Shown here piece by piece: positions 15,247-21,135 of a stretch of 64,000 bases of DNA; positions within the stretch are counted from its first letter, which is position 1; every line of letters begins with the position of its first letter. The notes below the pieces were generated by a model. The model saw nothing but the letters and a program-made list of their open reading frames with translations, was not told the DNA's origin and did not search any database. The stretch is from Nocardioides massiliensis (GTDB lineage Bacteria > Actinomycetota > Actinomycetes > Propionibacteriales > Nocardioidaceae). The stretch is from the NCBI RefSeq assembly GCF_030811215.1, contig NZ_JAUSQM010000001.1, positions 1,054,001 through 1,118,000 of the forward strand, in the 5' to 3' direction. The position numbers were made by a program, and so were the translations under genes.

Positions 15247-15963
15247 ATGACGGACATGAGCCTCAGCCCTGACCATGACCGCCGTGCGCTGGTCGTGGAG
15301 GACGATGCCGACATCCGGGAGCTCATCGTCTTCTCGCTCGAGGCCCAGGGCTTCACGGTCAGTCAGGTCGGTGACGGCCGGGAGGCCGTGACCGCGGCGC
15401 GCGACCTCGATCCCGACCTGATCACGCTCGACCTCGGCCTGCCCGGGCTCGACGGCATCGAGGTGTGCCGGCGAATCCGCGAGTTCAGCGACGCCTATCT
15501 GATGATGGTGACCGCGCGCGACGAGGAGGTCGACAAGCTGATCGGCCTCGAAACCGGGGCCGACGACTTCCTGTCCAAGCCGTTCTCCCCGCGCGAGCTC
15601 AAGGCGCGCGTCAACGCGATGTTCCGCCGCCCCCGGCGAGCCGTCGTGGCCAGCGAGCCGGAGCAGGACGTCCTCGAGCACGGCATCCTGCGGGTCGACG
15701 TCGACGGCCGTCGGGTCCAGGTCGACGGTCAGGAGCTCGAGCTGACCCGCACGGAGTTCGACCTGCTCGCCGAGCTGATGCGGACGCCGGCTCGGGTCTG
15801 GAGCCGCGAGGCGCTGCTGCGCTCGGTCTGGGGCGACGAGTGGACCAGCGACACCCACCTCGTCGAGGTCCACATCGGCAACCTGCGTCGCAAGCTCGCC
15901 GCGGCCAGCGACGGTCAGCGGTTGATCCACACCGTGCGCGGTGTGGGCTACCGGATGGAGTGA
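15247..15963 (+). CDS. OmpR-family response regulator, orphan
   Basis: Two-domain response regulator. The receiver domain (about residues 12-125) has the acidic pair in VVEDDADI, the phospho-acceptor Asp in LITLDLGLPG, the Thr in MMVTARDEE and Lys in FLSKPFSPREL. The DNA-binding winged helix (about 140-238) has ELELTRTEFDLLAELM and the C-terminal wing RLIHTVRGVGYRME. No histidine kinase lies beside it; the convergent neighbour is an Hpt-fold protein without the histidine. The ATG at 15247 gives 238 residues; the in-frame ATG at 15256 is equally possible, with CAAGAT 7 nt before it as a weak -10. Confidence 0.93.
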   Translation: MTDMSLSPDHDRRALVVEDDADIRELIVFSLEAQGFTVSQVGDGREAVTAARDLDPDLITLDLGLPGLDGIEVCRRIREFSDAYLMMVTARDEEVDKLIGLETGADDFLSKPFSPRELKARVNAMFRRPRRAVVASEPEQDVLEHGILRVDVDGRRVQVDGQELELTRTEFDLLAELMRTPARVWSREALLRSVWGDEWTSDTHLVEVHIGNLRRKLAAASDGQRLIHTVRGVGYRME

Positions 15964-15981
15964 GCGCCGGCGCGCCGCGGG

Positions 15982-16362
15982 TCAGGCGACCTGTCCGAGG
16001 TGGCGCTCGAGGTCGGTTCGAACGCGCTCGGCCGCTGCCGTCAGACGGGACGCGAGCTCGCAGGCCGCGACGGCGACGTGCTCGCGCAAGTGGTCCTCGA
16101 GGTCAGCGGCCAGCGCCTGGAGCTGACGGGCACCCACGGTCGCGGAGGACACCTTCAGGCTGAGGACCGCGTCCATCGCCGCGACGGCGTCGTCCCCGCT
16201 CACCGCGGCCTGGATGCGCTCGACCCGCCGCGGCAGCATGAAGAGGTACGCCCGGGCGAAGCGCTCGGTCGCGCTCGGGTCCTGCAGCGCGTCGACGAGC
16301 GCGGCAAGCACCGCGGGATCGAACGCAGGGAGCGTGCTCTCGTCGCGCAACACGGCTGCCAT
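15982..16362 (-). CDS. Degenerate Hpt-domain protein lacking phospho-His
   Basis: 126-residue, all-helical protein. Residues 33-95 look like a histidine phosphotransfer domain: FARAYLFMLPRRVERI, then AVLSLKVSSATVGARQLQALAADLE, which aligns to the Hpt core AHSLKGSAANLGA..L..LA..LE. The phosphorylated His is replaced by Leu67 and the following Gly by Val71, so phosphotransfer should be impossible. The start ATG at 16362 has GGAGG 8 nt before it. The gene is convergent with an orphan OmpR-type regulator 18 bp away. It could act as a phosphorylation-independent binding partner or anti-regulator; that is inference. Confidence 0.7.
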   Translation of the reverse strand: MAAVLRDESTLPAFDPAVLAALVDALQDPSATERFARAYLFMLPRRVERIQAAVSGDDAVAAMDAVLSLKVSSATVGARQLQALAADLEDHLREHVAVAACELASRLTAAAERVRTDLERHLGQVA

Positions 16363-16681
16363 CACTGGTGCCTCCGGGATCTGGGGAAGATCAGTACAGC
16401 CTCGCCGATGGCGCTCAAGGTGGGGAGTCTCCGAAGGTCCGGATTTGCGCAAGAACGCCGCAAGAACCTCACCGTCAGGGGTTGTCAGCGTGTTCGAACT
16501 GGTATACGGTTAGTGGTACGCCGTACCGGCGACGAGGCCTCGCATCCAGCGCTGGTCGAAACCGGACGGACAGACGCACCACGGTTAGTAATTGCCCCAC
16601 CCGAGAGCGTGGATGGGCCCCCGGCGTCGCCGCGTAGATCAGTTCATCGATCATCACGCTGCGCGAAGGGAGGCCCCCGTG
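16363..16681. promoter_or_regulatory. Intergenic region with promoter of DUF222/HNH gene
   Basis: 319 bp without a gene. TTGTCA (16482-16487) and TACGGT (16505-16510) are 17 bp apart, a good vegetative promoter reading toward the DUF222/HNH gene and giving a leader of about 165 nt. Just inside the leader is a perfect short palindrome, GGTACGCCGTACC (16515-16527), a possible operator. GAAGGGAGG before the start is the ribosome site. The stretch upstream of 16480 serves the Hpt-like gene; nothing else is recognised. Confidence 0.45.
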
Positions 16682-17929
16682 ATGAACAGTCAACACCCCA
16701 TCACCGACAGCCTCGCCGTGCTGCACGCCGCACTCGACCAGGTCGGGGTCGCCCAAGCCTGGGCACTACCGCCCGAGGCCAAGAAGCAGGTCCTGCGCGA
16801 CCTGGCCCGCGCCGAAGCCCGCGTGACCGCGATGAAGCTGCAGGTCCTCGCCCTCTCCGCCGACCTGGCCGAGGAATCCGGCGACAAGGACGCCGGATCC
16901 TGGCTGGCCCGCGACCAACGCCTCGAACGCCGCAACGCCCGCCTCGACGACAAACTCGCCAGCGCCCTCGACACCCGCTGGCACCACCTCACCGACGCCT
17001 TCACCGCCGGCGCAGTGAACCTCGACCAGGTCCGCGTCATCGCCCGCGCCCTCGACGAGCTCGTCGAGGGCAACGACGACCTCGACCCCGAACTGGTGCA
17101 GCGCGCCGAACACACCCTGATCGACCACGCCACCAAGTTCGGACCCCGCGAGCTGCGCATCCTCGGGCGCCGCATCCTCGAACACCTCGACCCCGAAGGC
17201 ACCCAAGCCCGCGACGAACGCCGCCTACGCGACGCCGAAGCCCACGCCAACAAAACCCAACGCCTGTCCTGGCGATCCCTCGGCGACGGCACCACCCGCC
17301 TCACCGGGGTGATCGGTGACGACGTCGCCCACCGCCTCGAGACCATCCTCAACGCCTTCGCCCAACCCCGCAAACAAGCAGCCGCCGCCGACGGCAAACT
17401 CATCCCCCGCCCCCGCCTCATGGCACTCGCTTTCCGCGACCTCCTCGAACGCCTCGACCCCACCCGCATCCCCGATCACGGCGGAGACGCCACCACCGTC
17501 GTCGTCACCATCACCCTCCACGAGCTGCGTGAGGGGCTCGGCAAAGCCGGGCTCGGGTTCGACCCCGACGGCGACGACACCCATATCACCCCCGAGCACG
17601 CCCGCCGCCTGGCCTGCCAAGCACAGATCATCCCCGCAGTCCTCGGCCAAGCCGGCGAGATCCTCGACCTCGGGCGCGCCAGCCGCCTGCACACCCCCGC
17701 GATGCGCAAAGCCATCCGCCTCCGCGACAAGACGTGTCGCGCCGACGGCTGCGACATCCCCGCCACCTGGTGCGAGATCCACCACCTGGTCCCGTGGAGC
17801 GAGGGCGGCAAGACGTCGGTCAAGGACGGCGTCGCGCTCTGCAGCCACCACCACCACATCGTTCACGACCCCGCGTTCGACCACGAGCGACATCCCGACG
17901 GCAGCTTCAGGTTCTACCGACGCAGATAA
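16682..17929 (+). CDS. DUF222 and HNH nuclease domain protein (13E12 type)
   Basis: Member of the mobile-looking 13E12 repeat family abundant in mycobacteria and Nocardioides. 415 residues: DUF222 region (about 20-330) rich in helices and arginine, then the HNH motif near the C-terminus, RLRDKTCRADGCD with Cys ligands, EIHHLVPWSEGG and LCSHHHHIVHD. It is a predicted metal-dependent endonuclease; the biological role is unknown. GAAGGGAGG precedes GTGATG; I use the ATG at 16682. Codon use is strikingly C-rich on the coding strand, unlike neighbours but typical for the family. It marks the left part of an accessory patch. Confidence 0.92.
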   Translation: MNSQHPITDSLAVLHAALDQVGVAQAWALPPEAKKQVLRDLARAEARVTAMKLQVLALSADLAEESGDKDAGSWLARDQRLERRNARLDDKLASALDTRWHHLTDAFTAGAVNLDQVRVIARALDELVEGNDDLDPELVQRAEHTLIDHATKFGPRELRILGRRILEHLDPEGTQARDERRLRDAEAHANKTQRLSWRSLGDGTTRLTGVIGDDVAHRLETILNAFAQPRKQAAAADGKLIPRPRLMALAFRDLLERLDPTRIPDHGGDATTVVVTITLHELREGLGKAGLGFDPDGDDTHITPEHARRLACQAQIIPAVLGQAGEILDLGRASRLHTPAMRKAIRLRDKTCRADGCDIPATWCEIHHLVPWSEGGKTSVKDGVALCSHHHHIVHDPAFDHERHPDGSFRFYRRR

Positions 17930-18071
17930 GCGCCGACGTGCCGCACGGGACGGACGGACCCCAGGCAACCAGGAGCGAGTCCGGGCGCAGCTCCGATATT
18001 GCGCTAGCGCGGAACCCCCTCTGCGCGCGCCCACAGACATGCATCGACCGGTCGCCCTATCGTGAGAGACG

Positions 18072-18503
18072 ATGACTTCCGTGGAGGCAAGCAACAGCGA
18101 CGGCGAGATCTACCGCATTGCCGTCGACGAATATCGCTTCCAGGCGCAGTTCAACTGGAGCCGCGTGCAGTATCTGCTCGCGTTCAATGCGGGAATACTC
18201 GCGGCTGGTGTAGCACTAGCGAACTCGTCGGGGAGGCTGTCGGTGGTTGTCTTCTGCCTCGGCATCCTGGCCTGCGTGATGACCGGACTCGTTCATAAGG
18301 TTCAACACCAGTACTACCGCAAGGCTCGCGACCGAATGCGTCGCGTGGAGGAGCAGTTGGCGATTGCACCCAACCTCCGAGTCGACACGACCTCGAAATT
18401 GAGCGGCAGCGACCGAAAGATCAGCGTCACTGAGATCATCTACCTCTTGCTTGCGTCAATCGCGCTCGCGAACCTCGCTGCGGTAGTCCTGGTACTGCGC
18501 TAG
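18072..18503 (+). CDS. Small membrane protein, function unknown
   Basis: 143 residues, no family recognised. Three hydrophobic segments: about 37-54 (YLLAFNAGILAAGVALA), 62-79 (VVVFCLGILACVMTGLV) and 122-141 (EIIYLLLASIALANLAAVVLV), with a basic cytoplasmic-type loop (RKARDRMRRVEEQ) between the second and third. The N-terminus has EYRFQAQFNWSRVQY. Codon use is less GC-biased than in the neighbours, suggesting transfer. TATCGT (18058-18063) ends 8 nt before the ATG, so it is probably leaderless. The stop directly abuts the 5' end of the HNH remnant, which looks like a deletion or recombination junction. It resembles accessory membrane proteins found near nuclease genes, but no function should be assigned. 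Confidence 0.7.
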   Translation: MTSVEASNSDGEIYRIAVDEYRFQAQFNWSRVQYLLAFNAGILAAGVALANSSGRLSVVVFCLGILACVMTGLVHKVQHQYYRKARDRMRRVEEQLAIAPNLRVDTTSKLSGSDRKISVTEIIYLLLASIALANLAAVVLVLR

Positions 18504-18678
18504 TGCCGCGTACGACGAGAAGATTCTCGGGATCTCTCCCGACTACGTGGCGCACATCAACACAGGGGTCCTCAACGAAGTCGACGGACCGATGCTGAAG
18601 TACGGCTTACAAGAGATGGACCAGCGGCCGCTGTGGCTTCCGGTGCGTCCCTGAAGCGCCCCAGGTTCTCCGCCGCTC

Positions 18679-19626
18679 CTATGCGGGTTGCGGCTCTCGG
18701 TTGAGGGCCGCGTAGTGGGCTTGCTCGAACTCCACTGGGGTCATCATCCCAAGAGAGCCATGCAGGCGTCGGTTGTTGTACCAATCGACCCATCCAGCGG
18801 TGGCGTACTCGACGTCTCCGAGGCTCCGGTAGGGGCCGGCGTGGAAGACCGTTGTGCGGACGCACTCGGTCTTGTACAGCCCGATCACGCACTCCATCAG
18901 GGCGTTGTCGTAGGCATCGGCAACAGACCCGATCGAGGGCCGGATCCCTTCCTCGGCGAGGTGCTCAGTGAACGCGATCGATGTGTATTGCGACCCGGCG
19001 TCGGCGTGACCAATGAGCTCACCGGGCACCACAGGGTGGCCTTCGCGGTCGCGTTGCCACAGTGCCATCCGCAGCGGGACGTCGACCAGCTCGACGGCCT
19101 TGGTCGGTGCGACGTTCCAAGCAACGATCTTCTGAGCGAACACGTCGAGGATGAGCGCGACGTAGACGAACCCCGCCCAGGTGCGGACGTAGGTGAAGTC
19201 CATGACCCAGGTCCGGTTCGGTGCGGGGGCGGTGAAGTCCCGATCAAGGAGGTCGCCGGCCCGTTTGCCGTCCTTGGCAGGGATGGTGGTCCGGATGCCC
19301 TTGGAGCGTCGGATCCCTTGCAGGGACAGGGATCTCATCGCCCGGTCCACCGCGCCGGGCGACGCGTCGGGGCTGGTGCGCTGGACGAGCGCGGTCATCT
19401 TGCGACGCCCGTACAAACCCTCCGGGGTCATCCGCCGTACGCCCTCGTGGTTGACCGTCCAGGCCAGGTCACGGACCAGGTTGGTGACGCTGGCGTCGGT
19501 GACCGTGCGGGCGGCAACGGGTCGGTTGGTGCGTGCCCAGTCGCGGTAGGTCCGCGCGGCGATCTGGCAGCCCTGCTCACGCAGGACCCGACAGATCGAC
19601 TCGACCGCGTGGCCTTCGGTGCGCAT
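18679..19626 (-). CDS. IS3 transposase OrfB (DDE integrase core)
   Basis: Catalytic half of the IS3 transposase, 315 residues from the ATG at 19626. Shows HTH_21-type N-terminus and the rve integrase domain with the DDE triad: Asp in TWVMDFTYV, Asp in GHADAGSQYTS and Glu in NALMECVIGLYK with Lys seven residues on. The frame is open upstream to about 19670 and lies in the -1 frame relative to orfA. The active form is probably the OrfAB fusion made by -1 frameshifting; GCGGGGGAA near 19671-19663 is a plausible slippery site. No damage is seen. Confidence 0.93.
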   Translation of the reverse strand: MRTEGHAVESICRVLREQGCQIAARTYRDWARTNRPVAARTVTDASVTNLVRDLAWTVNHEGVRRMTPEGLYGRRKMTALVQRTSPDASPGAVDRAMRSLSLQGIRRSKGIRTTIPAKDGKRAGDLLDRDFTAPAPNRTWVMDFTYVRTWAGFVYVALILDVFAQKIVAWNVAPTKAVELVDVPLRMALWQRDREGHPVVPGELIGHADAGSQYTSIAFTEHLAEEGIRPSIGSVADAYDNALMECVIGLYKTECVRTTVFHAGPYRSLGDVEYATAGWVDWYNNRRLHGSLGMMTPVEFEQAHYAALNREPQPA

Positions 19627-19646
19627 CTCGTCGATGAACGCGACGA

Positions 19647-19958
19647 TCAGCGGTTGCGGGGGTCGAGTTCCCCCGCGAAGAAAATTGAGGCCCGTCGGAG
19701 GATCTCGTTGTCCTCCTCGAGCCGGCGGACCTTGGCCTTCAGCTCCTTGATCTCAGCCAGCTCCTCGCTGGTCGCGCCCTGGCGCTGCCCGCCGTCGATC
19801 TGAGCCTGGACGACCCACCGGCGGACGGTCTCCTTGCCCAGCCCCTCGCGTCGGGCAACGGACTCGGCGGCCGCGGTCAGCGACGGGTACTCCGGCAAGT
19901 GCTCCAGCACCTGCCGAACGCACCGCTCCTTGACCGCGGGATCAATCTTCTTCGGCAT
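19647..19958 (-). CDS. IS3 transposase OrfA (helix-turn-helix)
   Basis: DNA-binding half of the transposase, 103 residues. The HTH_Tnp_1 domain (about 5-55) reads SLTAAAESVARREGLGKETVRRWV; a leucine-zipper-like coiled coil (LAEIKELKAKVRRLEEDNEILRRA) follows and normally mediates OrfA/OrfAB multimerisation. ATG 19958 is preferred over one three codons upstream. It overlaps the frame of orfB, from which the fusion protein is expected by -1 slippage in the G-rich stretch before the stop. Confidence 0.93.
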   Translation of the reverse strand: MPKKIDPAVKERCVRQVLEHLPEYPSLTAAAESVARREGLGKETVRRWVVQAQIDGGQRQGATSEELAEIKELKAKVRRLEEDNEILRRASIFFAGELDPRNR

Positions 19959-20091
19959 GGCTTGCATCCTTCCAACTCAAAAGGATGCGGCATCAAACCT
20001 GGGGCGCTTCACCCCGTGACCAGCCGGATCGGGGGCGGCTATCAGCGCGCTTCGAGGAGTTCAAGGCAGTCGGCTGATCAACCCCTGGTGG

Positions 20092-20164
20092 TGGAGCCTA
20101 GGGGACTCGAACCCCTAACCCCCTGCTTGCAAAGCAGGTGCGCTACCAATTGCGCCAAGGCCCC
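20092..20164 (-). tRNA. tRNA-Ala (anticodon TGC)
   Basis: 73 nt plus an encoded CCA (20091 to 20089). Acceptor GGGGCCT pairs with AGGCTCC (one wobble pair), D arm GCGCAATTGGTAGCGC, anticodon loop TTTGCAA, T arm AGGGGTTCGAGTCCCCT. Its 3' end faces the accessory patch with the IS element. Part of the tRNA-Ile/tRNA-Ala pair upstream of which gyrA lies, a conserved actinobacterial arrangement. Confidence 0.97.
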
Positions 20165-20168
20165 GCGT

Positions 20169-20187
20169 GAGCCGGCTGCGCCGGCTC
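20169..20187 (-). terminator. Hairpin after DLW-39 gene
   Basis: GAGCCGGC and GCCGGCTC pair perfectly around a TGC loop, between the DLW-39 stop and tRNA-Ala; a probable terminator or processing signal. Confidence 0.5.
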
Positions 20188-20202
20188 AGGTGTGGGTCGG
20201 TG

Positions 20203-20346
20203 TCAGTGACCCGCGGTCTGGTTGTCTGCGGTGACGCTGTCGGTCGCCTCTGCCCAGAGCGCCTGCTCGGACTTCTGGGCCTGGGCCTTCTTGCCCAGTG
20301 CGACCGCGGCACCCGCGGCGATGGCGAGGAGCAGGATCTTCTTCAC
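20203..20346 (-). CDS. DLW-39 family small membrane peptide
   Basis: A 47-residue peptide: MKKILLLAIAAGAAVALGKK, then QKSEQALWAEATDSV, ending in NQTAGH. Short hydrophobic helix followed by a charged stretch with the family core LWAEATD, from which the actinobacterial DLW-39 family takes its name; here the first residue of the DLW motif is Ala. It lies between tRNA-Ile and tRNA-Ala, the standard site for this family. GTG start at 20346 with GGAAAGG upstream. The function is unknown; a single-pass inner-membrane peptide is expected. Confidence 0.85.
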   Translation of the reverse strand: MKKILLLAIAAGAAVALGKKAQAQKSEQALWAEATDSVTADNQTAGH

Positions 20347-20371
20347 GGGGCCGACCTTTCCGGGGGGTGAG

Positions 20372-20445
20372 TGGGCCTAACAGGAGTTGAACCTGTGACC
20401 TCTTCCTTATCAGGGAAGCGCTCTAACCGACTGAGCTATAGGCCC
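20372..20445 (-). tRNA. tRNA-Ile (anticodon GAT)
   Basis: 74 nt. Acceptor GGGCCTA pairs with TAGGCCC, D arm GCTCAGTCGGTTAGAGC, anticodon loop CTGATAA, T arm ACAGGTTCAACTCCTGT. Discriminator A, followed by C on the minus strand, so CCA is not encoded. Lies between the DUF3566 gene and the DLW-39 gene. Confidence 0.97.
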
Positions 20446-20532
20446 GGGGTGGTGCGGGTGGTGCAAGCACCGACGCGGAAGATTACCGCACGGTGGTGGC
20501 AGGGTCGAAATCGACCCCGTGGGAGCCTCGTC

Positions 20533-21135
20533 TCAGCGCTCGTCCTCGGCCAGGGTGACCTCGAGGCCGCCCAGCAGTGCGGCGGACAGGTTGTAGAGGA
20601 AGGCCCCCAGCGTGGCGATCGCGGTCAGCAGGATGACGTCGGCGACGGCCACGAGCATGGTGAAGCCGAGCACCCGTCCGGTGCCGAGGTAGTCCTCGAC
20701 GTCGAACGACGTGCCGGAGTCGCCCACGACCTGCTGGATGCTCGTGTTGATCGAATCCCAGACCCCGGCTGCGCCCAGCACGCCCCAGACGATCGCGACC
20801 GAGACGACGGTGACGACGCCGAGGGCGATCGAGAGCAGGAACGCGGTCTTCATGACCGACCACGGGTCGACCCGGGTCAACCGCAGGCGGGCCGAGCGCG
20901 TGCTGCCCTTGGCCGCCGACGGCCGTCGCGGCGCCGACTGGCCGGCGGCACTGGACCGCGCCGCCTGCGGGGCCTCGGCCCGGTTCTGCGGCTGTTTCGC
21001 CGGGCCTGCCGACTTGCCGCTCGAGCGGCTCGTCGAGGTCGTGGCCGACTCCGACGACCGGGCGGGCCCGCCGTCCGGCCGGTCGGCCTCGAGCGCAGCG
21101 CGCACCTGCTCGTGGAAGGGTGTCCGGTCGGACAT
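20533..21135 (-). CDS. DUF3566 membrane protein
   Basis: 200 residues, the conserved actinobacterial gene directly after gyrA. A long, disordered N-terminus rich in Ser, Ala and Lys (about 1-80) precedes the DUF3566 domain with two membrane segments (about 97-124, TAFLLSIALGVVTVVSVAIVW, and 158-185, LGFTMLVAVADVILLTAIATLGAF). The pair motif RLTRVDPWSVMK at the domain start and FLYNLSAALLGGLEVTLAED at the end are typical. The ATG overlaps the gyrA stop by 1 bp, so it is translationally coupled to gyrase. The role is not established; the mycobacterial homologue CwsA affects wall synthesis and Wag31, but I cannot show orthology. Confidence 0.88.
   Translation of the reverse strand: MSDRTPFHEQVRAALEADRPDGGPARSSESATTSTSRSSGKSAGPAKQPQNRAEAPQAARSSAAGQSAPRRPSAAKGSTRSARLRLTRVDPWSVMKTAFLLSIALGVVTVVSVAIVWGVLGAAGVWDSINTSIQQVVGDSGTSFDVEDYLGTGRVLGFTMLVAVADVILLTAIATLGAFLYNLSAALLGGLEVTLAEDER

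Larger units (their letters stand above)
18652..20011 (-). mobile_element. IS3-family insertion sequence, complete
   Basis: 1360 bp bounded by perfect 16-bp inverted repeats TGAAGCGCCCCAGGTT (18652-18667) and its complement (19996-20011), extending imperfectly to about 25 bp. The ends are TG...CA as expected for IS3. A 3-bp direct repeat CCC flanks it (18649-18651 and 20012-20014). It holds the overlapping orfA and orfB with all catalytic residues, so it may be active. It sits inside the 3' end of an HNH endonuclease remnant. Confidence 0.92.
18505..20077 (+). pseudogene. HNH endonuclease C-terminal remnant split by IS3 element
   Basis: An open frame without a start runs from 18505: AAYDEKILGISPDYVAH, then EVDGPMLKYGLQEM, LWLPVRP. 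These match what I recall of the C-terminal part of putative restriction HNH endonucleases (HHAAFD..ILGI.PD, DGPML.HGLQ). The frame is cut at 18651 by the insertion element. If the element and one CCC copy are removed, it continues in frame at 20015 as RDQPDRGRLSARFEEFKAVG and stops at 20077, giving the expected PDR.RL..RFE.F ending. The 5' part with the HNH motif is missing, replaced by the small membrane protein gene, so the gene was already truncated or was truncated separately. Confidence 0.8.

Noticed and set aside
20089-20099. tRNA-Ala 3' end as attachment site of an integrated element
   Set aside because: No direct repeat of the tRNA end was seen inside the patch, and no integrase gene is present; only position hints at it.
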